In this document: piece by piece, positions 1 through 9,378 of the stretch | Position numbering within the stretch: the first letter of the stretch is position 1 | How the letters are laid out: the number at the start of each line of letters is the position of its first letter | Notes under the pieces: generated by a model | Seen by the model: only the letters and a program-made list of their open reading frames with translations | Database searches by the model: none | What the model was told of the DNA's origin: nothing | Made by a program: the position numbers and the translations under genes | Source: Circinella minor | Taxonomy: Eukaryota > Mucoromycota > Mucoromycetes > Mucorales > Lichtheimiaceae | Direction: 5' to 3' | DNA: 58,131 bases | Assembly: GCA_016758965.1 (NCBI GenBank) | Contig: JAEPRB010000243.1 | Coordinates: 1-58,131 of the forward strand

Positions 1-290
1 CTTGCCCCCAATGGGGGGGGTCAAGGGGGGTTTTACCCCCCTTGCGACGTGGACCCGTTGAATGACACGAAGCGAAGCGAAGTGGCTCATTCAGTCGAGC
101 GAAGCGAGACAGGGACCGCTAGTCTATTATTAAAATCACACAGAAGTTATAGCTAATTCACAAAAAAGGAAATTTTTTAAGCTGCGCCCAGACCCATTCT
201 AACAACATATATTTTACCTGAAAAACCATTATACAGTCTTGAACACGCTTACTACAAGGCGCGAAGCGAGGAAGGGTTGCTAGTGTTCCT
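1..290. repeat. G/C-run segment with GCGAAGCGA-type motifs
   Basis: The first 50 bases contain facing runs of C and G (CCCCC, GGGGGGGG, GGGGGG, CCCCCC) that could fold on themselves. At 69-110 the words GAAGCGAAGCGAAG and GAGCGAAGCGAGA occur, and CGCGAAGCGAGGAAGG recurs near 259-275. This is far more GC-rich than its surroundings and looks like a dispersed repeat or the edge of one. The class is unknown and no coding potential is seen. Confidence 0.35.
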
Positions 291-888
291 TTAAAAATAC
301 GCTGATTATTAATAGATATATAATGACTTTAGTAAAGTAGAGAAGTGTGCGTAACTATATCAGAGTACCAAAAGATAAAAAGGAAAATCAGATAGCCACA
401 TTTTTGTTTTCTCTCATCGATGAAATGTGGCCGTACGACTATAAAGCTGGAGGTGAATTTCCTTCACACCCATTTTATATCATTCATTGTAAGTCTTTGA
501 TTATAGAAAAATATATGAATAATATAAATATGTAAGAATTCTATATAAAATTAATAATAGTTTACATAAGTAAAGTACCTTGGGTATGACTTTTATAAAA
601 CTTTATATTCTAATAATGTTTTCACACGTACAAAAAATAACCTAGGTCAAAGACTTTGTAGACGGGGAGATTTGACATATTTAAAATGTCCGACTAATTC
701 CTTTTCCCGAGTTTCGATCTATGCAAAAACGATGATCCGGAAAAGGAAGCTTTTTGTGGTGCGCCACACCAAAAAATTTACTAGCATTTCCTTTTTTTGA
801 TCCTGGATCCCTTATAAAATCCTTATTTTCGTCTCTTTCTTTTTTTTCTGGCGTTTTTTCTCTTTCTTTTATATATATAAAAAAAGAT
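291..888. other. AT-rich upstream region of the GH105 gene
   Basis: No convincing gene is seen. A 62-codon open frame at 347-535 has no recognisable content. The T/C-rich stretch at 786-880, with a TATA-like word (TTATAAAATCC) near 811, is the likely promoter and 5' leader of the next gene. Confidence 0.4.
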
Positions 889-2013
889 ATGACTGTAACC
901 ACTGCATTCCAACCTCTTCCCCTTGGTATTTCTCGAGATAGAGTTCATGAACTTATTCAATCTCTGATCCAAAACTTAGTAAGTATTAAGGACACTTCAG
1001 GTGAATTCTTATTACGATTAGAAGATGGTAGTGTTGTAGACACTAAAGGATGGAACGATTGGGAATGGACTCATGGTATCGGTCTTTACGGGCTTTGGCA
1101 ATACTTTGAAATTACTCAAGACAAATCAATCCTCGGAATCATTGAAACCTGGTTCAAGGACAGATTGGCAGAGCCTCCACGTCACAAGAACATCAACACC
1201 ATGGCTGTATTTTATACCATGGCATGTGTTTATGAACATACTCATAACAAGGTCTATTTACCTCATTTGCAATCGTGGGCAGATTGGGCTCTTTATGAGC
1301 TAGCCCGAACAGAATATGGTGGTATGCAGCATGTGACTTATTTGACTCCCAACACGCAACAACTTTGGGATGATACTTTAATGATGACTGTTTTGCCATT
1401 AGCCAAGTTTGGTAAAATGACCAAGCGATGGGAATATGTGGATGAAGCGAAGCGTCAATTTTTAATCCATATTAAATATTTATTTGATACCAAGACTGGA
1501 TTATTCTATCATGGATGGACATTTGAAGATGGAGGTCATAATTTTGCTAATGCATTCTGGGGACGTGGTAATAGTTGGTTGACCATTGCTATTCCTGAAA
1601 TTATTGAATTATTGGAATTCCCTGAAGTACATCCATTGAAGCATCATTTGGTGGATTGTTTAACTGCTCAACTCAAGACTTTGAACAAGTATCAAGATGA
1701 AAGTGGACTATGGCGTACCATTATTAATGAAGATTCCTATCTGGAGGCATCAGCAACGGCTGGTTTTGCTTATGGTATTCTCAAGTCTATCCGTAAACGA
1801 TATATTGGTCCTGAATTTAAGGAGATGGCCTTAAAAGCTGTGAAGGGTGTGATTGATAATATTAGTCCCGATGGTGAATTACAAAAAGTTTCATTTGGTA
1901 CTCCTGTTGGTGATACTATTCAATTTTATAAAGAAATACCATTAACTTCTATGCCTTATGGTCAAGCCATGGGTATGATGTGTTTGGTTGAATTTTTGCG
2001 CTTGTACATGTAA
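889..2013 (+). CDS. glycoside hydrolase family 105 protein (unsaturated glycuronyl hydrolase, YteR/YesR type)
   Basis: The single-exon gene encodes 374 aa. The start at 889 follows a T/C-rich leader and gives the usual family N-terminus; an in-frame ATG at 754 would add an unlikely hydrophobic leader. Family motifs in order are NDWEWTHGIG (about 56-65), WDDTLMM (160-166), FYHGWTFEDG (206-215), then NFANAFWGRGNSW, and a late YLEASATAGFAYG. GH105 enzymes fold as an (alpha/alpha)6 barrel and hydrolyse the unsaturated uronic acid left by pectate or rhamnogalacturonan lyases, and the WDD motif carries the expected catalytic Asp (family knowledge). No signal peptide is seen, so a cytoplasmic enzyme acting on imported oligosaccharides is likely. 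Length matches the family. The exact substrate cannot be told from sequence. Confidence 0.9.
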   Translation: MTVTTAFQPLPLGISRDRVHELIQSLIQNLVSIKDTSGEFLLRLEDGSVVDTKGWNDWEWTHGIGLYGLWQYFEITQDKSILGIIETWFKDRLAEPPRHKNINTMAVFYTMACVYEHTHNKVYLPHLQSWADWALYELARTEYGGMQHVTYLTPNTQQLWDDTLMMTVLPLAKFGKMTKRWEYVDEAKRQFLIHIKYLFDTKTGLFYHGWTFEDGGHNFANAFWGRGNSWLTIAIPEIIELLEFPEVHPLKHHLVDCLTAQLKTLNKYQDESGLWRTIINEDSYLEASATAGFAYGILKSIRKRYIGPEFKEMALKAVKGVIDNISPDGELQKVSFGTPVGDTIQFYKEIPLTSMPYGQAMGMMCLVEFLRLYM

Positions 2014-2134
2014 ATTATTATGCTTATCATTGTAATAAAAAAAGATTTTATAAGATTTTTGTCCCACGTTTTACGCTATTATTTTTTTTTTCTTCACATT
2101 ATTACTCTACTTTAAACCTGATATTTAATACACC

Positions 2135-2959
2135 ATGATTTCATTTTGTTTAATTACCAATCGTCGATGTCAAACTCGTTTTATACGCTATTACGATGAA
2201 CTACCTCAAGATCCTACAGCATTTGAATTAAACATTGCACGCGAATGCATTATTCGAAAACCAGCACATGTAAGAACTTCGTTTCTTCTACTTTATATAA
2301 AAAAAATGAACTACTAAAATATTTGGAGGGTTCAATAGGCACTGTTTGTGCAAGTCGGAAAATACAAGATTGGTATGTTCTTTTTTTTTTCGAAGACACT
2401 CCAGGTTTTTGTCGTGAAAAGAAGCAAAAGAGATAAAATGGGATTGTTTAATATTAATAGTGAAAATTATAGTCTATCGAGTCTATGCATCATTATATTT
2501 TATCTTTGGATATGAACGTGATGAGGTGAGTTTAAATCAAGATAATAATAAAAATGGAATCAGTACTCTTAATTAAATGATTTCACAGAATGAGTTTGCT
2601 ATATTAGAGTTAATCCAGAACTGTGTCGGTAAGAACAAGAAGCAGAGGAAGATAGCGTTAATTTAATAAAAAAAAGTTAACTTACAAATCAGATTTAAAA
2701 TAGAAGCATTGGATGTTTACTTTGAAAAAGTGGTAACCTAGTTTCATTGCTTTATGTTGCTGTGGAGACAAAAAAAAAGGGGGGAAATACACCAGGAACT
2801 AAAAACATGAATTAATTGAATGAATTCTTTTTCAAGACAGAGTTAGATATTTTGTGCAATATTGAAAAGGTGCACATGATTATGGAAGAGACGGTTGCCA
2901 AAGGTTATTGCTTGGAAACCAATCAAGCACGAATTCTAGAGGGGGTCACTGCTCTTTAA
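2135..2959 (+). CDS. AP-4 adaptor complex subunit sigma (sigma-4 adaptin)
   Basis: Six exons join in frame: 2135-2269, 2339-2372, 2473-2525, 2589-2628, 2704-2732 and 2837-2959, giving 137 aa, close to the roughly 144 aa of sigma adaptins. All introns are GT..AG and 62-104 nt long. The start (MISFCLITN, then CQTRFIRYYDEL), the centre (VYRVYASLYFIFGYE) and the tail (ELDILCNIEKVHMIMEE, then GYCLETNQARIL) follow the longin-like sigma fold. The tail ETNQARIL and the early QTR..YY fit sigma-4 better than sigma-1, -2 or -3 (comparison from memory). Sigma-4 is the small subunit of the AP-4 coat that sorts cargo at the trans-Golgi network. The other three AP-4 subunits are not in this window. The frame is intact over all six exons, so the gene is probably functional. 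Confidence 0.82.
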
Positions 2960-3780
2960 AGGAGAGCATAAGCGATACGTATTTTCCTGCTACCATTACC
3001 AACAGCACTCAAATATTCTTCTTTTATATATTGTTTATGTGACTGAAGTAAATAAATAAAAAAAAGTGGTGATAAAAAATGGATTATATATTTTTTTTCA
3101 CATATGTAACTCATAAAAAAAAAGTCAAATGTTTTATATGAGGGTGACGACAAAGACCTCGTTGCGAATTTCCGTTAATTTCATACGCCCACTTTTAATT
3201 TTTTTTTATGAAATAAGCAGGTGCAATAGTTAACGAGAACACTTTATATTAGAATTTTATAATTTATTTTAGTTTTCCATGAATAATAAATCTGTGAAAA
3301 TCATGAGCATTCACATTTGATATCAACAAGAACTGATGATATACGCGATCAAGAAAGTATGTTATTGATAAAGCAAAAAGACGATGTATGTATGTCGATA
3401 TGATGAAGAAGACATAAGCGTACGCCTTCTAAAGACAATATAATAAGAACAGGAAATAGTGTAGACATGGAGACGTATCACTGGTAGTAAATTCATTTTT
3501 ATATAGGAGAATGCTCTGATTTAATTCAAACTAATTAAGTGACTCGTTTGAACGTGGTTTTCGCAATCACCAGAATGGTCATGATGTCATTATTCTTAAT
3601 TATATCCAAAACCTCAAAAGAAAAACAAGTTTTGTATAGTTGCTCACTTGGTGCAAGCAGGAACAATATCATACCTTAAATCCGCTAAATTGATTCAACA
3701 TGTAATATCCATGTTGACTTTTATCAACGGCGTGTCATAATTACAGTGTACAATTATCAAGAAGTCTCTTTCCAACCTTC
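2960..3780. other. intergenic, no gene recognised
   Basis: This AT-rich stretch has no long open frame, no splice-linked exons that I could connect, and no repeats with clear ends. It may contain older decay of the gene whose remains follow. Confidence 0.4.
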
Positions 3781-5010
3781 TTGCATAATTTGCATCTTAG
3801 CACACAAATACAAAATATAGTAATTGAAAGAGCGCTTCAAATTGATAATACTCCAACTGAATCGCATATTCCATCAAACTCCAGTCTTCGCAAATTTCGT
3901 GTCGAGGACTTTCGCGGGACTGAAGAAGTAAGGAATCAACTTTATCAATTTATCGTACATCAATCCAACAAATTCGAATTACTCGCAATTAATACGTATG
4001 AATAATAAAACGACGGGTCAAGCGCCGAATCAAACAATAACAGCAGGAATCGGTTCAACCTCTTTACCGACACGTAAACCATCTTTTAGTTTATCTACAC
4101 CTTTTATTACCTTTGTAACATACCAAAAAGAGGTAGTCACAAGTGCTGCCACTGATTTATCTCAACAACAATCTTCTATACCGTTGTCATCATTCCCTTT
4201 AATCATCAGAACAAGATAATAATAAGAATAAAAAAAACGAACATCGTTATTCTTCTATCATTATACCTTCCACTTCTTCATCAGTATCATCCCCTTCCAC
4301 TTTTTCTGAAACCTCACAATCTTTAATGCCACATGGTCATACTAGTTCCACTACTTCTCCTGCAATTATTACAACAACAACAACAATAACAACTTTATTA
4401 TCAGTAACCTTCAACCCCTCACGATAGTTAAACTCAATTATTACCTACTTCTTCTTATGCTACTCTTTCATCACAACATCATTTCAAAAAATCTACACCT
4501 GCTTCATCACTTTCACCACATACTTTATAAAAAACGAAATAGTTTATCGTCTTTATTGCACGAAGAAAGTGATGACGATAGTAACGATAGTAAAAGAAAA
4601 CAATATAATCATAGTATGGCATTATTATCATAAGATACAGTACATTAATTAGTACCAGGAAATGTAACAGCTCAATGTGTATTACAAAAAGAAATTTTAT
4701 TACAAGAACATATTTATATCACAGAACATCATCTTTGTATTTATCCAAATATTTTTGGTTGGATAACCAATGTAATGTTATAATTTTTATTCATTTTAAT
4801 AATTCATATATCTTTTTTTTTTTACTAAATTCAATACTATTTATATAATATATAGTAGCTTGTTATTACACTTTCAAATATTACAAGTATTGAAAAAAGA
4901 ATGATTGCAATGATTATTCCGAATGATATTTAAGTATCTACAGTGCATGCAAAGGTATATTATAGTTCTACGTATTAGAGATAATAAATATCAATTTAAA
5001 CGAGTCTTCG
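3781..5010 (+). pseudogene. decayed GRAM-domain (Lam/Ysp/Aster-like) protein gene
   Basis: A Ser/Thr-rich low-complexity N-terminal part (about 4016-4440) is broken by stops and frame changes. At about 4650-4775 one frame reads LVPGNVTAQCVLQKEILLQE, followed by HIYITEHHLCIYPNIFGW, the signature start of a GRAM domain as in membrane sterol-transfer proteins of the Lam family. After an intron-like gap (about 4771-4857) the frame continues with ITSIEKRMIAMIIPND and then a TAA stop inside the conserved block at about 4930-4934. No C-terminal VASt-like or transmembrane part follows. Several frameshifts plus the truncation indicate a dead copy. The segment 3781-4005 (74 codons) has no recognised homology and may or may not belong to it. 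Confidence 0.7.
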
Positions 5011-5226
5011 TCGAAATTCCGCTGAAGGCTCATTATTTTATTATTCGAGATGATATACTGATATAGATTGTCCCACCCACACCCATTTTTTAATCCTTCT
5101 TTATATAACTTAGATTTCTTATTTTTGCTACTGGTTTTTTTTTATCTTCTTACTCAAATATCTTTTCATTGAATCAAATATATATGATTTACTATTGCAA
5201 CTATCTCTTTATATAATTATAATGGG

Positions 5227-5607
5227 TTGTAATTGTGATTAACAAAGCAGTTCCTGTGGTGTCCGGTTAACCAAAGTATGGATTCGGGTCCCATAAGTAC
5301 TTTTTTGTTATGACAAAAATAATTCTTATATCTCCCAACTCAGAATTTTTTAATAGATTTTTTATGACTAGTGATGTAAATGTCATAGTGAGTCATAAAA
5401 ATATAATAATAATAATTAAATAGAACCATCAAAGTCGTGTTATGTGGCGCTTCTCTGATAATACATGATCTATACTTAGTACAACTACTGCAGCAAGCGC
5501 CGTAATCCTCTTAAGGAAAAATGTGATGGGGTTTTATGGACATGTTGTTTGGCCGGGAAAGTCGGGTCACACTACTGCAGCAAATTACTGCAGAAACACC
5601 CAAGCCC
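5227..5607 (+). repeat. truncated copy of the MULE-like repeat found at 17.7-18.6 kb
   Basis: The segment aligns along its length, with small gaps, to about 18230-18617. Shared landmarks are the TAATTGTGATTA start, AGTTAACCAA or GGTTAACCAA, TATGGATTCGGG, GATGTAAATSTCATAGTGAG, CGTGTTATGTGGC, AGTACAACTACTGCAGC and the right end ATTACTGCAGAAACACCCAAG plus CCC. The left terminal inverted repeat is missing, so this copy is 5'-truncated. A few inverted words such as GCAGCAGTAGTTGTTAC near 5742 may be further debris. Confidence 0.75.
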
Positions 5608-6202
5608 TCTGTTATTATCCATCCCAAAACTTTTTGCTGTTTGTTTGTTTCGTATTGTTTTGTCCCCCTTAAAAAAAGAATCGGGTCCATCACAAAAAAA
5701 ATTCAAACTGCATGAACTATGCTCACTAATAAAACCATCCGCAGCAGTAGTTGTTACACTGTTATGTTAAATTTGACAGCTTGTTTAACACTCAGCTCTT
5801 ACAGCGGGTTTAGTTATTTATAATGTTGTTAATGTTGACAAGTTTAACGAACTGGAAAAAAAAAAGACCTGTAAATTTTTTTTTTACTTTCATCCATTTT
5901 TATTATATTTTTAAAATGAGCAAAGAAAGATGGTATGGCGCATGCGAATAATACTTTGCTCTAATTTGTTTATCGAGTGCATAACTTTGTTTACACTTTT
6001 GAAACAAAATAATAATAATAATTTTAGTGTCTGTGTCCATATAAAAAAATTCCAATTTAAACATTCGACACATTGGGCCGTGCACCTTTATATTCATTCA
6101 TAATAGGATAAAAGTAATTTATATGTGTGTGAGAGCTTTACTTTTATTTATCTCCTACAATAATTTATAGTTAGATGTGAATTAGCCGCTGATATTTCAA
6201 AG
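5608..6202. other. intergenic, repeat debris
   Basis: No gene is seen. Short open frames here have no recognisable content. The part before 5800 holds words related to the preceding repeat; the rest is plain AT-rich DNA. Confidence 0.35.
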
Positions 6203-6212
6203 TATATAAATA
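6203..6212 (+). promoter_or_regulatory. TATA box
   Basis: TATATAAATA lies about 150 nt upstream of the ATG at 6364. It is followed by a (CT)n-rich stretch at 6275-6290, typical of fungal core promoters. It probably drives the small gene below. Confidence 0.5.
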
Positions 6213-6363
6213 AAGGGCTTCCTGGCAGCCAGAAAACAATATTCGTTTTTTTTTATTCATATATATTCTCGAGCCCTCTCTCTCTCTCTTCCTACCAAAT
6301 TATCTTTCATTGTGCTTCCTTACACTAACCAATAGAATATTTGTCATTCTTCTGCAATCTGAA

Positions 6364-6720
6364 ATGGTCGATCCTATAATATGTGCTGCATTGATTGCAG
6401 CTGGAGCCCCCATGGTACAAGGAGCTATCGATGGAATCAACGGCTTAAACAAAGATCAGAGAGGAAACTTCACAAGATCATTATCATCAAAGAAATTTCA
6501 CAATCTTGGCAATGTCCGTGCAGTTGTTGTTACTTGTCAAGACAACACCCACAATGGTGTCAAAATACAGGATGGCATTATGTGTGGGTTAGCCTATTAT
6601 GAGGTTATAGTATTTTATAAACCTGGTTTTTATGAAAATCATGGAGATGGTGGATATTGCAATCATGCATTGTATGGGCATGTTAAAAAAGTCACATCTA
6701 ACAGATGGGAAATTCGTTAA
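6364..6720 (+). CDS. small protein of unknown function, 118 aa
   Basis: I do not recognise this protein. The start at 6364 follows a good TATA and leader; an ATG at 6310 in the same frame would add 18 residues. The N-terminus MVDPIICAALIAAGAPMVQG is moderately hydrophobic but lacks the basic n-region of a clear signal peptide. The rest is compact, with four Cys in all, aromatic and Gly residues (GLAYYEVIVFYKPGFYENHG) and a basic end. There are no homopolymer runs, unlike its neighbours, which suggests a folded globular domain. It is intronless and stands alone between repeats. It could be a lineage-specific secreted or stress protein, but nothing in the sequence proves this. Confidence 0.6.
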   Translation: MVDPIICAALIAAGAPMVQGAIDGINGLNKDQRGNFTRSLSSKKFHNLGNVRAVVVTCQDNTHNGVKIQDGIMCGLAYYEVIVFYKPGFYENHGDGGYCNHALYGHVKKVTSNRWEIR

Positions 6721-6827
6721 TAATATAAAAAAAATATGCTGTAAAAGCAAATTTTATTCCCTCCTTTTTTCAATTCGACTCCATGTAAAAGAAAAAAAAT
6801 AAATTGTGTCTCTCTTCCCACCTCCCC

Positions 6828-6828
<1 letters not shown>

Positions 6829-6859
<31 letters not shown>
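6829..6859. repeat. (AC)n microsatellite
   Basis: About 15 AC dinucleotides in tandem, in the 3' flank of the small gene. Confidence 0.9.
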
Positions 6860-6864
<5 letters not shown>

Positions 6865-6945
6865 ACCATTTTATTATACTTACCCCAAAAAAATAAAAAA
6901 ATAAAAAGTTATATAATCATTTTTTTTTGCTTTTGATAAAAAAGT

Positions 6946-7008
6946 TACAGTTGAACCCTACTTTTTGAACCTAAATCCCACCTGTTGCAAAAGTAGGGAT
7001 TGACGGTA
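6946..7008. mobile_element. short foldback MITE-like element, pogo/Tc1 style ends
   Basis: A 63-bp segment is bounded by TA on both sides. Its left end CAGTTGAACCCTACTTTTTG pairs with the right end, whose reverse complement is CCGTCAATCCCTACTTTTG. The CAGTTGAACC start resembles pogo/Tigger terminal repeats. The inverted ends are imperfect, so it is an old non-autonomous copy. Confidence 0.45.
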
Positions 7009-7562
7009 CAAATTGATTTGAAAAATAAATAATAAAGTGTTTTAGAAAGGGTTGTTTAAACAAAAGTTTTTCTTTGTGGTAGTAAATATTATTCAAAGCT
7101 ACACTATTAGGGAAGGTTTAAAGAAACAATGATCAGTTTTTTTGTATGATAAAAATAAATTTATTGTTCGTCAAAGAAATGTCCAAAAGTTATCATCTCC
7201 ATGGAAACTAGTTAAAATGACTACATATGAATTTTATTGAATAAAATAACTGTTGGATAGTTTGTTTCTCTATAGTCCAAATATTCATACACACAATTGT
7301 TTTCAGTCCAAATATGTTTTATATCTACACTATCTTTTCAAATTTCAATTGAGAAACAAGATAAAATTGTCGTTAATCGAATGCTAATTCATTTTATTAC
7401 AATATTATTATATAAAGGTCCTATTATCAACTTTTATTTTTCCCTACAAGTATTAATAAAGATATATAAGAAAAAAAATTAGTTTTTTATCATGAATTAT
7501 ATTAAAAAAAATAAAAAGAGATAGAGTTCTTACCTTAAATTAATTATATCAATTTTTTATGT
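7009..7562. other. intergenic, AT-rich
   Basis: No gene is seen. A 61-codon open frame at 7297-7482 is low complexity and unlikely to be real. The region near 7500-7562 is probably the 3' flank of the minus-strand NCS6 gene. Confidence 0.4.
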
Positions 7563-9131
7563 TTACCAACTTAAATCCTTCTTTTCTGATTTTGTTGAAT
7601 CATCTAAAATATGAGTTGGTACTCTAGGTGGTGGAGTATTTACAAGAGAAGGATCTCGTGGTTTAATAGGTGCAATAGTAGTATCACGTTCAATTTTTGA
7701 AAAATGTTGTACTGTTTTACGAGTTGTTCGTTGTTGTTCTGTTTCTTCATTATTAGTTGCGTCTGATAATTGACGACGCTATAAATAATTATAATAATAA
7801 TTATAAGTTTCTTTTTCTTAACTATCTCTCTTTTTTCATCTCCTAATATCTATTTGAATATTTACCGTTCGGGTTGTTTCTCTTCCAATACCAAGTTGTG
7901 GTAATCCTTTATTTAAACCTTCAAGCATCATACATGCTTTACAAATTGTATTTGAAGACATATAACCACATCGTTCACATGTTTTTTGTGTTGGCATTTT
8001 AATATCAGATTTAATTTCAAATGCTTCACCTGAATGGATAATATCTAAATAATTATAATTATATATATTAAAAACCCATTCATCCATTATTTCTCTCTCT
8101 CTCTTCTCAATTTCATTTCAATCCCATAATAGTTACCAATAATTGCACTTGGACGAATAGATTCCAAATCTTTTAAAAAGGTTCTTGCATGACCTCGATA
8201 AGCATTTGGAGAATAAATACATTCAGTAGAAAAATAATCAAGTTTTTTAAAATAAGCATACATGACAATTTCTTTTTCATAGGTATATTTAAATGGCTTC
8301 GATCGTCGAATCATACTTTCGCCTTGGGTAAAAATTTCTGTACATCTTCCAAGACGTGCTACATCACCACGAAAGACTATATATATATATATATATAGAG
8401 GTTAGTAAAAAAATCATAATAATAATACGCTCTCCCCTTTTATATAAATATATAACTTGTTTCTTACTATTCATAAGAATGGTTTCAGCAATATCATCTG
8501 CATTGTGTCCTGTAACAATATGATCTACGCCTAACATAACTGCGCCACGATCCAAGGCTTGACGACGAAATACGCCACAAAATGTACAATTATTTTTTCT
8601 TCCAACTTCTTGAACAATTTCATCCATACTCCAACCATATAAATCAGCATAAGATACAATTTTAAGTGGTAATTCATATTGTTGTTGATTCCGTTTAACT
8701 GTTTCAAGAGAATCGTCCCGATATCCAGTAATACCTTCGTCCACAGATAAAAGAAATAATTCACAACCATAATCATATCGTTCATTTAAAGTTTTTAATA
8801 CATGAGCAAGTACAGTTGAATCTATTTTAGATTGAAATAAAAAGTTTTAGGGGGGGAATGTTTAAGTGAATCCTCTTTTTTTCCAAATTGAATAATTGAA
8901 GTGGGAGTTGTTGTTATTATATTAACTCCTTTTTTTTTTTTTTTTACCTTTGCCACCACTTGCACCAATGGCTACTCTTTCACCTCGTTTGAAAAGATTA
9001 TTATCAATAATGGTATTATGGATCTCAGTTTCAAAAACATAAAAGAAACATTGTTGACAGATCTGTTGACCTGTTTTAGGTCGTTTGATCATGGCTCGAT
9101 TTTCATTACATAAAACACAAAGTTTGACCAT
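7563..9131 (-). CDS. NCS6: cytoplasmic tRNA 2-thiolation protein 1 (Ncs6/Ctu1)
   Basis: Five exons on the minus strand (8948-9131, 8468-8821, 8137-8376, 7866-8044, 7563-7778) join in phase to 390 aa. The N-terminal zinc motif is CVLC...CQQC. The ATP-pyrophosphatase P-loop SGGKDST is split by intron 1. The catalytic-type cysteine motif [17 protein letters not shown] and the [16 protein letters not shown] segment follow, and a C-terminal CERCGY...CKAC zinc motif ends the conserved part. Ncs6 with Ncs2 thiolates U34 of the Lys, Glu and Gln tRNAs in the Urm1 pathway. The last exon adds a basic Ser/Thr-rich tail beyond the yeast length. The gene is head to head with the next gene, with 247 bp between the starts. 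Confidence 0.95.
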
Positions 9132-9378
9132 AATGTATATATATATCTATTATGTTTGATAAAAAGAAATAAGATAGATAGACACACACACACACACGGA
9201 GAGAGAGAGAGAGGTCTAAGAAAGAAAGAGAGTAATTGAAAAGTGTAAAAAAAAAGTTTAAAGCGAAACCAACAAAAAAAACACGGAGTTTAGTAAAGGC
9301 TGTTGTATACATATATATAATCACAACTCTTCGTGTATGTAAAATTATTCTTTCTCTCTTCCAATCCCCCCCTCCCCA
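9132..9378. promoter_or_regulatory. divergent promoter region between NCS6 and the following gene
   Basis: The 247 bp between the two ATGs must hold both promoters. It contains (CA)n at 9181-9198, a GAGAGAGAGAGAGAG tract at 9199-9214, and TA-rich words on both sides (TATATATAT near 9138 and near 9311). No specific factor site can be named. Confidence 0.45.

Noticed and set aside
5227..5300. SINE head in the MULE-like repeat (GGTTAACC and GATTCGGGTCC resemble A and B boxes)
   Set aside because: The full copy at 17.7 kb has long terminal inverted repeats and a 9-bp target duplication, so it is a DNA transposon.
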